Source: Anaerococcus provencensis (GTDB lineage Bacteria; Bacillota; Clostridia; Tissierellales; Peptoniphilaceae). From it: a DNA stretch of 64,000 nucleotides. This document shows positions 1-7,678 of the stretch, one piece after another; the first letter of the stretch is position 1; every line of letters begins with the position of its first letter. Under the pieces are notes generated by a model. It was not told the DNA's origin, ran no database searches, and worked only from the letters and a program-made list of their open reading frames with translations. The stretch is from the NCBI RefSeq assembly GCF_000312365.2, contig NZ_HG003685.1, forward strand, positions 414,844 through 478,843, read 5' to 3'. The position numbers and the translations under genes are program-made.

Positions 1-1
1 A

Positions 2-109
2 GAATATATACAAAATCAACTAAAAGAAGACTATTATGCGGATCAAATAAGTATCAAGGAATACTATGACCCGTTTACGGGAGAGTCAGTAAAAAGAAGC
101 AATAAATAA
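2..109 (+). pseudogene. tnpA: 3' end of IS200/IS605 tnpA transposase (cut by window edge)
   Basis: The first 108 bases read as the last 35 codons of a Y1 (HUH) transposase and end in TAA. The segment EYIQNQLKEDYYADQIS matches the C-terminus of the second copy in this window (25905-26366) almost residue for residue. Only the C-terminal helix is visible; the HUH motif and the catalytic Tyr lie outside the window, so I cannot tell whether this copy is intact. Unlike the second copy, it keeps TAT (Tyr) where that copy has a TAA stop. It lies directly upstream of the response regulator gene. Confidence 0.8.
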
Positions 110-154
110 ACTGCTTAAGCAGAAGCTGAGAAAGTGGTGCATGTGGAGATAATA

Positions 155-250
155 CTCGGAGCCCCAATAGGGGCGTGCCGGTATTCGCGCCTTCTAGGCG
201 CTGTGGAAACTACCAGCTAAGCTGGTAGTTCTGATTTTGCTGATTTTGCC
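155..250 (+). mobile_element. Right end of IS200-type element, three consecutive hairpins
   Basis: Downstream of the tnpA stop are three adjacent perfect stem-loops: 161-174 (5-bp GC stem), 187-201 (5-bp GCGCC/GGCGC stem) and 208-230 (10-bp stem, arms AACTACCAGC and GCTGGTAGTT). The same three hairpins follow the second tnpA copy at 26431-26500, with differences confined to the loops or loop-closing positions. IS200/IS605 transposases recognise subterminal hairpins as single strands. Similarity between the two copies fades near 250, which I take as the approximate element end. Confidence 0.7.
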
Positions 251-257
251 TTATAAT
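229..257 (+). promoter_or_regulatory. Probable promoter of the two-component system operon
   Basis: A perfect -10 TATAAT lies at 252-257. Seventeen bases upstream is TTCTGA (229-234), a weak -35 made partly of the last arm of the IS right-end hairpin. The start codon follows at 279, after a purine-rich stretch (AGAAAGTAGG). The position suggests that the IS end contributes part of the promoter; this is inferred from spacing only. Confidence 0.5.
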
Positions 258-278
258 TATAGTAGAAAGTAGGTTTTT

Positions 279-959
279 ATGGTTAAAATTTATATAGTTG
301 AAGATGACGAAGTTATATTAAAATCTTTGGGGAAATTTTTGAAATCATGGTCTTATGAAGTATTTTCGCCAGATGACTTTTCTTCTGTGTACGAAAATTT
401 CCTAGATATCAATCCGGACTTGGTCTTACTTGATGTGTCCCTACCATTTTTTAATGGCTATTATTGGTGTGAGAAAATCAGATCTTCATCAAATGTGCCA
501 ATAATTTTCATTTCATCTGCAGATGAAAATCTAAACAAGATTATGGCTATGAATATGGGGGCTGATGATTACATTACCAAGCCCTTTGACTTGGACTTGC
601 TCCTTGCAAAGATAAAAGCAGTTTTGAGACGCTCCTACCAATACAGCGAAACTGTTAGCAAGCTTTCCTATAAAGATATAGAAATAGACAGAAATAGGAT
701 GGTATTAACTTTTGCTGGCAAGGATTTGTCCCTATCAAAAAATGAATATTTGATCCTTGAGATGATGTTCGAATATCCAGAAAAAGTCTACAAGAGGGAA
801 GAAATAATGGATAAGATCTGGCAAACAGACGAATTTATTGACGATAATACTTTGACTGTCAATATAATGAGACTTAGGAAAAAACTGGAAGACTTAGGTC
901 TTGGCGATTTGATAAAGACAAAGAAAAAGGTGGGTTATTACATTGAAAGAGATGTCTAA
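279..959 (+). CDS. OmpR/PhoB-family response regulator (BceR-like)
   Basis: This 226-aa protein has an N-terminal receiver domain with the acidic pair D9/D10, the phosphoacceptor D52 in LVLLDVSLP and the conserved K101 in TKPFD. A C-terminal winged-helix DNA-binding domain follows (about residues 130-224). It is the normal length for the family. The histidine kinase gene overlaps its 3' end and a BceAB-type transporter follows. In Firmicutes such sets sense and expel peptide antibiotics, with the regulator activating the transporter genes. It probably acts at the imperfect palindrome near 1905-1925. The inducing peptide is unknown. Confidence 0.9.
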   Translation: MVKIYIVEDDEVILKSLGKFLKSWSYEVFSPDDFSSVYENFLDINPDLVLLDVSLPFFNGYYWCEKIRSSSNVPIIFISSADENLNKIMAMNMGADDYITKPFDLDLLLAKIKAVLRRSYQYSETVSKLSYKDIEIDRNRMVLTFAGKDLSLSKNEYLILEMMFEYPEKVYKREEIMDKIWQTDEFIDDNTLTVNIMRLRKKLEDLGLGDLIKTKKKVGYYIERDV

Positions 960-1899
960 ATTTATTAGAATTAAGGCCCATAGCCTGGTGATTTTCATAA
1001 TATTTTTTGTCCTAATGATCTTTAGTATTTCCTTTGGGATAGACAGGAACTATATTTATTATATCTTGCTACTAGCCACGTTTTTCTTTGTATTAAGTCT
1101 TATAATTTCTTATATAAAATTTAAGAAAGCCTATAAGGAAATAACAATGTGGACCAATGACTTTTCATCTAGGCCAAATTTTTTAATAGAAAAAAGCAAA
1201 ATTTATGGCAACATAATGACTATCTATGAGAAAAATAAGGACATGGAAAATTCTTTTGAAGATAAGATGAGACTTTTCAAGGACTATGTAAGTATGTGGG
1301 CCCATCAAATCAAAACCCCACTTTTTTCTCTGGACTTGATACTAAATGACCACCCCATAGATGATCATGCGGCCAAGGCCGAGCTTTTTGCCATAGAAGA
1401 ATATATAGAAACTCTCCTATCCTACACCCGACTTGAGTCCCTTTCTACTGACTTTGTCTTTGAGGAAGTTTCACTTGATGAGCTTATAAGTTCATCTATC
1501 AAAAAATATTCTAAAGTCTTCATAAGAAAGAAAAACAAGGTTGACTTTAAGCCTACAGGTCTTATGCTTACAACAGATAAAAAATGGTTCGCCTTTATTT
1601 TAGATCAGATTTTGTCAAATTCAAACAAGTACACCCAAGCTGGGACAATTTCATTTTATATGGAGGGTCAGAAACTTATCATAAAAGATACGGGAATAGG
1701 AATCAGAGAGGAAGACCTGCCTAGGGTTTTTGACAAGTCATATACTGGATACAATGGCAGGATTTACAAGAAATCTACAGGTATCGGCCTAAGTCTGGTA
1801 AAAAGTGCTTGTGAAAATTTGTCTATAGATGTATCTATAGAATCAAAGCTTGGCCAGGGAACAAAGGTTATATTTGACCTAAAGAATGCCCTAAACTAA
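943..1899 (+). CDS. Intramembrane-sensing histidine kinase (BceS-like)
   Basis: The 318-aa kinase has two transmembrane helices (about residues 13-33 and 38-58) with almost no extracellular loop, as in BceS-type kinases that sense through their partner ABC transporter. The H-box is AHQIKTP with H121, the N-box is LDQILSNSNKYTQAG, and the ATP lid carries DTGIGI and TGIGLSLV. I chose the TTG at 943 because AAGGTGG lies 8 bases upstream; the alternative ATG at 952 lacks a spaced Shine-Dalgarno. It overlaps the response regulator by 17 bases, so translation is probably coupled. Confidence 0.88.
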   Translation: MKEMSKFIRIKAHSLVIFIIFFVLMIFSISFGIDRNYIYYILLLATFFFVLSLIISYIKFKKAYKEITMWTNDFSSRPNFLIEKSKIYGNIMTIYEKNKDMENSFEDKMRLFKDYVSMWAHQIKTPLFSLDLILNDHPIDDHAAKAELFAIEEYIETLLSYTRLESLSTDFVFEEVSLDELISSSIKKYSKVFIRKKNKVDFKPTGLMLTTDKKWFAFILDQILSNSNKYTQAGTISFYMEGQKLIIKDTGIGIREEDLPRVFDKSYTGYNGRIYKKSTGIGLSLVKSACENLSIDVSIESKLGQGTKVIFDLKNALN

Positions 1900-1902
1900 C
1901 AT

Positions 1903-1968
1903 ATTGTCACATTAAGCTTGTAAGTGTTATTTTAATGCAAGGATTTTTTCTTTTTTCTGTTGTAATAT
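1903..1968 (+). promoter_or_regulatory. Candidate regulated promoter of the BceAB-type transporter
   Basis: The 99-base gap before the transporter gene holds an imperfect inverted repeat around 1904-1925 (TGTCACAT ... GTAAGTG). It resembles the TGTCACA-type sites bound by BceR-like regulators. A -10-like TAATAT lies at 1963-1968 with no good -35, which fits a promoter that needs an activator. The assignment rests on position and partial symmetry only. Confidence 0.4.
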
Positions 1969-1998
1969 AGAGAAAAGATAAGAAAGGAAAGTGAAAAT

Positions 1999-2757
1999 AT
2001 GTTATTAAAAGTATCAAATTTAGAAAAAATATATAAGTCAAGATTATCAACCAACCAAGTTCACGCCCTAAATAATGTCAACTTTTCCGTAGAAGAGGGG
2101 GAATACATAGCAATCATGGGGGAATCTGGTTCTGGAAAAACTACCTTGCTTAACCTATTAGCTCTTTTGGATAAGCCTAGCAAAGGAAAAATAATATTAG
2201 AGGGCAAGGATCTTTCTTCCATAGCGGATGCAGAAATATCAAAGTTTAGACGTGACCACCTAGGTTTTGTTTTCCAAGATTTCAATCTTTTGGACACCCT
2301 AACCCTAAAGGAAAATATTCTCTTGCCTCTAATACTTGCAGAAGATGACCCCAAAACTTTTGATGAGAAACTCATGAGCGTAGCCAAGCCCCTAAGGATA
2401 GACCAACTATTAAACAAATATCCTTATGAAGTTTCTGGTGGTCAAAAGCAACGCTGTGCTGTGGCAAGGGCTCTTATTACTAATCCAAAATTGCTCCTAG
2501 CTGATGAGCCAACAGGTGCTTTGGACTCCAACTCTTCCAGGGAATTGATGGAAGTTTTCAAAGAACTAAATGAAAACGGCCAAACTGTCATAATGGTAAC
2601 CCACTCCATCCAAGCGGCGTCAGGAGCAAGGAGAGTTTTGTTTATCAAAGACGGAAAGATTTTCCACGAACTTTATAATTCTGGTTTTACTGACTATGAG
2701 ATGGGCCAAAAAATCGCCAACACAATGCAAATGCTCCAAAGAGGTGATATAAGATGA
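1999..2757 (+). CDS. ABC transporter ATPase, BceA/MacB-type
   Basis: This 252-aa ATPase has Walker A GESGSGKT (residues 41-48), the signature VSGGQKQR, Walker B LLLADEP followed by TGALDS, and the H-loop VTHS. The TGALDS motif is typical of the LolD/MacB/BceA class that works with FtsX-like permeases. Its stop overlaps the permease start by 4 bases (ATGA), so the two are coupled. With the permease it likely frees lipid II-cycle targets from peptide antibiotics or exports the peptides, and it signals to the upstream kinase. Shine-Dalgarno AGAAAGGAAAG precedes the ATG. Confidence 0.9.
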   Translation: MLLKVSNLEKIYKSRLSTNQVHALNNVNFSVEEGEYIAIMGESGSGKTTLLNLLALLDKPSKGKIILEGKDLSSIADAEISKFRRDHLGFVFQDFNLLDTLTLKENILLPLILAEDDPKTFDEKLMSVAKPLRIDQLLNKYPYEVSGGQKQRCAVARALITNPKLLLADEPTGALDSNSSRELMEVFKELNENGQTVIMVTHSIQAASGARRVLFIKDGKIFHELYNSGFTDYEMGQKIANTMQMLQRGDIR

Positions 2758-4721
2758 ATTCCCTATATCACAGACTAGCAATAGATGGGATAAGAAGACA
2801 CAAGAGACTTTACTATCCCTTTGTTGGAACTGCAGTGTTTTTCATAGTTTTAATCAATATATGCATATCCATTAGTGGTGATCCATTGATGAAAAACTTT
2901 TTTGGATCAAATACAATTATAACCCTTATGAATTTGGGGTCCATCATTCTACTGATCTTTGCCCTAATCACCTTGCTTACTAATTACAAATTTATCCAAA
3001 AAAATAAGGCTGAGGAATCTGCTCTTTATTTGACTTTGGGTATGGAAAAAAAGCATTTAATTAAGATTTACATCTACGAACTAGTAAATTTATACTTAAG
3101 ATCAATTCTTATAGGAACACTTATTTCAGCTGTCATATACAAATTGGTTTTTGCTGGATTTATAAGATTAATGAATTTGAAATTGAATGTTTTGGATAGT
3201 GGAGTCCTACCAATACTAGAACCACTACTTCTCACTGCATTAATCTTTCTGGGAATTTTCATTCTATTACTAGTAGCTCAAACTATTAAGATGAGAAACT
3301 TTACCCCTATGTCCTTTAGATATGAATCAAAGGCTGGACAAAAAGCTCCAAGAAACCCTATAGCCATCGGTATATTTGGAATTTTATGCATAGGTGCTGG
3401 CTATTATATAAGCCTTACAACCCAAAACCCTATGCAAGCCTTAAAGACATTTTTCTTAGCAGTTATTCTTGTAATAATTGGAACTTACGCTGCCTTTACT
3501 GTAATTGTTTCTGGAATTTTGAAAGTCTTACAAAAGAAAAAGAGTTTCTATTATAAAAAAGAAAACTTTACAGCTGTTTCTGGCCTTATCTACAGGGTAA
3601 GAAATAGTGCCAAGACCCTAGCAAGTATAGCAATCCTATCAACCATGGTAATTATTGTCCTTACTTCTGGTTTTTCCCTATATTTTGGAATAAGCGAAGT
3701 CCAAGATAGTCTATTTCCAACAGACTACAGCATGTCTTTTCCAGCAAATGATTATGATGTTTCCTACTTTGAAAAATTGATAGGTGATACTCTAAAAGAA
3801 AACAATAAAGCTGGAAAGATTTATGCTTATAAGAGCAATTTCTTACCTGTAAGTAGAGATGGTAGCAAGATTAATCATATGGACAATGATCCTAACTTTG
3901 CTTTGGATGAAGAAGTTGATGGGATCCATACATTTTTGGATGAAAAATCTACTTACGACTTTGGGGACTACGATGCAATATTATTTGCCAAAGATGATCA
4001 TACTGACATCACAAAAATCGGAGATATGGACCTAAAAGTTAAGAAGGAAAAAAGAGAAAATTATCCAATTACTTTTGCCGTAGCAGATATTACAATGACC
4101 AATAAGGATATGCTAGTATTTAAGGATTCAGACAAATTTGACAAGGTTAAAGAGACTCTTGCCTTAGATGATAATGGGGGCTATGAGCCTACTTGGCATA
4201 TTAACTTTGATGTAGATGGCCCATACGATCCAAAATTAATAGAAGTCCTACGTGATAAACTAATGGATGAATTTAGCGACCATTGGTTTGGTTTAAATGA
4301 TGACATAAGTAGTAGGAAGGAATTTATGGCCATTTATGCAGGAATATTTTTTGTAGGGATTATACTTGGCCTAGGTTTTATTGTATCAACAGTACTTGCA
4401 ATTTACTACAAACAGCTTTCCGAAGGTATAGAAGATAAAAATAGATTTAAGACCATGCGCCAACTTGGCATGACAGATGGGGAAGCCAAAAAATCCATAT
4501 CCAAACAAATGGGCCTAGTATTTTTCCTACCACTAATATTTGCCTTTGTCCACTCCCTATTTGCCATACCAATAATTACCAAGTTCTTGGAATTATTAAG
4601 CCTGTCAAACACAAGCCTATACATGATATGCCTAGTATCAGTCTTTGCCTTCTATATAATATTTTATTTTATGACCTTCAAATTAACAGAAAAAACCTAT
4701 AATAACATAGTATTAGACTAA
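2754..4721 (+). CDS. FtsX-like ABC permease, BceB-type
   Basis: This 655-aa membrane protein has the length and plan of BceB permeases. One N-terminal helix comes first, then helix groups near residues 55-180 and 200-320. A large extracellular domain of about 200 residues (roughly 325-525) follows, and three C-terminal helices close the FtsX core. The large loop binds the peptide or its target in the family. The last residues, FKLTEKTYNNIVLD, reappear as a degenerate copy near 9840-9883, and the DNA around the stop is repeated at 5351-5367. This marks recombination at the 3' end of the gene. Confidence 0.88.
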   Translation: MNSLYHRLAIDGIRRHKRLYYPFVGTAVFFIVLINICISISGDPLMKNFFGSNTIITLMNLGSIILLIFALITLLTNYKFIQKNKAEESALYLTLGMEKKHLIKIYIYELVNLYLRSILIGTLISAVIYKLVFAGFIRLMNLKLNVLDSGVLPILEPLLLTALIFLGIFILLLVAQTIKMRNFTPMSFRYESKAGQKAPRNPIAIGIFGILCIGAGYYISLTTQNPMQALKTFFLAVILVIIGTYAAFTVIVSGILKVLQKKKSFYYKKENFTAVSGLIYRVRNSAKTLASIAILSTMVIIVLTSGFSLYFGISEVQDSLFPTDYSMSFPANDYDVSYFEKLIGDTLKENNKAGKIYAYKSNFLPVSRDGSKINHMDNDPNFALDEEVDGIHTFLDEKSTYDFGDYDAILFAKDDHTDITKIGDMDLKVKKEKRENYPITFAVADITMTNKDMLVFKDSDKFDKVKETLALDDNGGYEPTWHINFDVDGPYDPKLIEVLRDKLMDEFSDHWFGLNDDISSRKEFMAIYAGIFFVGIILGLGFIVSTVLAIYYKQLSEGIEDKNRFKTMRQLGMTDGEAKKSISKQMGLVFFLPLIFAFVHSLFAIPIITKFLELLSLSNTSLYMICLVSVFAFYIIFYFMTFKLTEKTYNNIVLD

Positions 4722-4764
4722 TATATAATGATTTAAATTCGTTGTATTTGATTAAAGGAGAAAT

Positions 4765-5229
4765 ATGAATATTAAAAAAACAATTTTAAGCCTACTAGTA
4801 ATTTTGTCTTTTGCTTTTGTATCATCTTGTGACTTAAATAAAGACGATATATTAGGTAGCTATAATAATATTGTTGAATCAGCGGGGAAAATCGAATTAA
4901 CACCTAAATTCAAATTAAAGGGAGAAAAATCAGGGGGAGCTGATGATCTTAGAGGTGTATATACATCTGATTACGAAAATTTTACAGGTGAAGAGTGTAT
5001 CTTTGGGACAACCTCTATACAAACATCTGAAGATCTAAGCATAAAATGTAACATAATTTCTGAAAGCGGAGATGCAAAAGTGATTTTATCCAAAGATGAT
5101 AATGACGAGGAAACTATATTAGAAGGTAATGGAAGTATAGAAGAAAATTTAAATTTATCTGCAGGTAGAAACTATATAATAATAAAATGTGATAATTTTA
5201 CAGGAAATATAGAAATTGAAACAGAGTAA
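4765..5229 (+). CDS. Small secreted lipoprotein of unknown function
   Basis: This 154-aa protein begins with a lipoprotein signal: basic MNIKK, a hydrophobic run, and a lipobox ending VSSC at about residue 22. The mature part is acidic and looks beta-rich, with short alternating hydrophobic stretches and an ending of the NYIIIKCDNFTGNIEIE type. No family is recognised. A good Shine-Dalgarno (AAAGGAG) precedes the ATG. It lies between the permease gene and a displaced copy of the permease tail and terminator, so it may have been inserted behind the transporter operon. Confidence 0.7.
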   Translation: MNIKKTILSLLVILSFAFVSSCDLNKDDILGSYNNIVESAGKIELTPKFKLKGEKSGGADDLRGVYTSDYENFTGEECIFGTTSIQTSEDLSIKCNIISESGDAKVILSKDDNDEETILEGNGSIEENLNLSAGRNYIIIKCDNFTGNIEIETE

Positions 5230-5291
5230 TTTAAAATTTATTAATTAGAATTTAAGCTTTTGGCTTATTCTACGTTAAAATTTTAATATAA

Positions 5292-5340
5292 AATCCCATA
5301 AAGCATTATAAAATTAATTGCTCTATGGGATTCTTATTTT
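5292..5340 (+). terminator. Rho-independent terminator after the small lipoprotein gene
   Basis: The arms AATCCCATA (5292-5300) and TATGGGATT (5324-5332) pair perfectly and are followed by CTTATTTT. The loop has additional GCA/TGC pairing. Confidence 0.7.
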
Positions 5341-5370
5341 AGCATCTGATATAGTATTAGACTAATAAAA

Positions 5371-5403
5371 AGCCTGCAAGGACCCATTTCTTGCAGGTTT
5401 TTA
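5371..5403 (+). terminator. Terminator linked to a repeated permease-tail sequence
   Basis: The stem CCTGCAAG/CTTGCAGG (5373-5380 with 5390-5397) is followed by a T run. It is preceded by ATAGTATTAGACTAATA, identical to the end of the BceB-like gene, and is nearly the same as the terminator at 9886-9921. It was probably the original terminator of the permease gene. Confidence 0.8.
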
Positions 5404-5528
5404 GCATTAATAGATAATAAATTAGATTTTTTATGATAGATTTGTTTAAAAAATAAATGTGAGGGTATAGGGATAACAAGAAAACGTTTTTAGAATAAGA
5501 ATAATTTTCTATGTTGTGATTTATTATC

Positions 5529-5558
5529 TTGATAGCAATAGGAAACTAAAACTAATAT
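5529..5558 (+). promoter_or_regulatory. Promoter of the lipoprotein/ABC operon
   Basis: TTGATA (5529-5534) and TAATAT (5553-5558) are separated by 18 bases and lie just upstream of the AGAGGCG ribosome binding site of the lipoprotein gene at 5579. Confidence 0.6.
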
Positions 5559-5578
5559 TTTTATAAAGAGGCGATGCT

Positions 5579-6736
5579 ATGAAAAAACTTCTACTTACTC
5601 TCTTATCTTTTATAACAATTGTTGCATGCTCTAACTCTAATAGTAGTTCCAAGAAGGCCAACGAAGACATAAGTATAAACAAATATGATAACAGTTCTTA
5701 TTATGATTCACATTATCATAATTTGGCTGAAAGTGATATGGGATATTACACTCTAATAAATAATTTGCTAGTATTTGTAGATAAGGAAACTAATGAAATG
5801 TTTTTGGTATCTAGAGAAAAAAATAGTCTTGAGGACTTGCTAGCAGATCCTAGCAAGAGGGAAAATTCGGATGCTTACTTTTCCAATGCCAGTGAAGTCT
5901 TCTACGAAGCGGGCAATATCTACATTGCTGGTGATGAAGGCCTAGCTGTAGTTAGTGAAGAAAACTATGCTAGAAGTATGCACGATATGCCATTATTGTA
6001 CCCTGTCAATATCTATAAGGGATCATTATATTATATAGAGGCAGACTTGGATCCTTCAAAAGAAAATAAGTTTACTTTGAAAAAATACCATATTGCAAAG
6101 AAGGATGACCAAGAATTGCTTAGCCTTAGAGATAAGATAGAAAAATTAGGCTATACAAGCTTAGCCCCGCAAAAGACTTATATATACGATGATAATTTAT
6201 ATATGCTTATGCTCTTGGAAAATGACGATGATATAGAATATAAGCTAGCTAAGATTGACTTGACAAGTAATGAAATCGATTTCATAGATGAAAAGATTGA
6301 TGCCTATGAATTATCAAATTTTTATATATCTGATAGCAAACTTATATGCTTATACGCTGCTAGATCTGAAACAGATGAGAGTGCATGGAGCAAGATTCCT
6401 GGCTTCGCCTTAAGTGATGGTGATAAAAAAGAAATACCAATATTAAAAACCTTGGTGTATTCTGACAATGATGTAATTGAGTCATCTTTTCCGGCCTTGT
6501 CTGCCTATAAAACTTATGACATCAAGGAGGATGGTTTGATAGAAACTCCTTTTACTATAAATCAAGATGAAAAAGAGCTTACTCTTCCAGAAAGTTTCTT
6601 TAAACTGGGAAGTGAATTTACTATAAAGCTCAATAACCAGGGTGATGTATTACTTTCATATACCAATGGAGACTTAATTTTGATTAAAGATGGCTCATTT
6701 ATAGAAGTTTTTAAAGAGCCTATAGTATCTGAATAG
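5579..6736 (+). CDS. Lipoprotein of unknown function in an ABC transporter operon
   Basis: This 385-aa protein has a lipoprotein signal (MKKLLLTLL... TIVAC, lipidated Cys at about residue 17) followed by a Ser/Asn-rich linker. The mature part consists of repeated short beta-like segments of the form NIYIAGDEGLAVV, NLYMLMLL and KLICLYAA. This pattern suggests a beta-propeller-like surface domain, but no family is recognised. It is followed 30 bases later by an ABC ATPase and a large permease, so it may be an extracytoplasmic accessory or sensor of that transporter. Confidence 0.75.
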   Translation: MKKLLLTLLSFITIVACSNSNSSSKKANEDISINKYDNSSYYDSHYHNLAESDMGYYTLINNLLVFVDKETNEMFLVSREKNSLEDLLADPSKRENSDAYFSNASEVFYEAGNIYIAGDEGLAVVSEENYARSMHDMPLLYPVNIYKGSLYYIEADLDPSKENKFTLKKYHIAKKDDQELLSLRDKIEKLGYTSLAPQKTYIYDDNLYMLMLLENDDDIEYKLAKIDLTSNEIDFIDEKIDAYELSNFYISDSKLICLYAARSETDESAWSKIPGFALSDGDKKEIPILKTLVYSDNDVIESSFPALSAYKTYDIKEDGLIETPFTINQDEKELTLPESFFKLGSEFTIKLNNQGDVLLSYTNGDLILIKDGSFIEVFKEPIVSE

Positions 6737-6766
6737 TAAGTTTATAAATCTATGTAGAGGCGTGAT

Positions 6767-7678
6767 ATGGATGATTCTAATAAATATTTACTTATAGAAA
6801 ATTTAAGCAAAACTTACAAGGGAAATGATTTTAAATCTTTAGATAATCTTTCCCTTTCTCTTTCACCAGGTATATATGGAATTCTTGGAGCAAATGGGGC
6901 TGGCAAGTCTACATTTTTCAATATTCTTACAGGCTTGATTCCGCAGTCAGAAGGGTCTATATATTATAAGGGTGAAGACGTTAGTGAGGATATAGAGAAA
7001 TTCAAGGGTCATATAGGCTATATGCCACAAAATCAAGCCCTATATCCATCATATACTCTGGAGAGGTTCTTGACCTATGTAGGAACTTTAAAGGGACTTG
7101 GTAGGAAAGATATAAAAGATGAAGTTACTAGGGTGCTAGAAGTAACAGAGCTATTAGATTTGAGGAAAAGAAAAATATCTTCATTAAGTGGAGGCATGAA
7201 GCAAAGATTGCTTATAAGCCAAGCTTTGATCAAAGAACCTGATATATTGATCCTAGATGAGCCTACAGCAGGTCTTGATCCTAAACAAAGGATTGCTATT
7301 AGAAACTTTTTGTCAAAGATTTCTGCAGATAAAATAGTTTTGATTTCTACCCATGTTGTATCCGATATAGAACATATTTCCAAAGAAATAATTATTATAA
7401 AAGAAGGCAAGCTAATATTAAAAGATACTCCTGAAAACATACTCAAAGAATATGAAAATATAGCTTTTGAGGCAGAGATAGAACCTGGCAAAGTAAAATA
7501 TTTTCTTGACAATACAAATGTCAGCCAAATGCAAATACGAGCAAATGGCTTAAACTATATCAAGATAACAGGAGACTTTGATAAACCACCTCTAATTGAA
7601 GGAGTAAAGTTTGAAAAGGGCAAAGTAGATCTTGAGGATGTTTACCTGTATCTATTTGAAGGAGATAAGAATGCTTAG
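6767..7678 (+). CDS. ABC-2 type transporter ATPase
   Basis: This 303-aa ATPase has Walker A GANGAGKS, Q-loop MPQNQALYPSY, signature LSGGMKQR, Walker B ILILDEPTAGLDP and the H-loop STH. The extra C-terminal domain of about 80 residues is typical of exporters of the CcmA/BcrA class. Its stop overlaps the permease start by 8 bases. It likely powers the large membrane protein encoded next; the cargo is unknown. Confidence 0.85.
   Translation: MDDSNKYLLIENLSKTYKGNDFKSLDNLSLSLSPGIYGILGANGAGKSTFFNILTGLIPQSEGSIYYKGEDVSEDIEKFKGHIGYMPQNQALYPSYTLERFLTYVGTLKGLGRKDIKDEVTRVLEVTELLDLRKRKISSLSGGMKQRLLISQALIKEPDILILDEPTAGLDPKQRIAIRNFLSKISADKIVLISTHVVSDIEHISKEIIIIKEGKLILKDTPENILKEYENIAFEAEIEPGKVKYFLDNTNVSQMQIRANGLNYIKITGDFDKPPLIEGVKFEKGKVDLEDVYLYLFEGDKNA

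Larger units (their letters stand above)
5230..5578. other. Gene-free stretch with two terminators and a repeated permease tail
   Basis: This 349-base gap holds a weak hairpin at 5246-5272, a terminator at 5292-5340, a 17-base copy of the BceB-like stop region at 5351-5367, a second terminator at 5371-5403, and a promoter at 5529-5558. I see no further reading frame or RNA gene in it. Confidence 0.6.
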
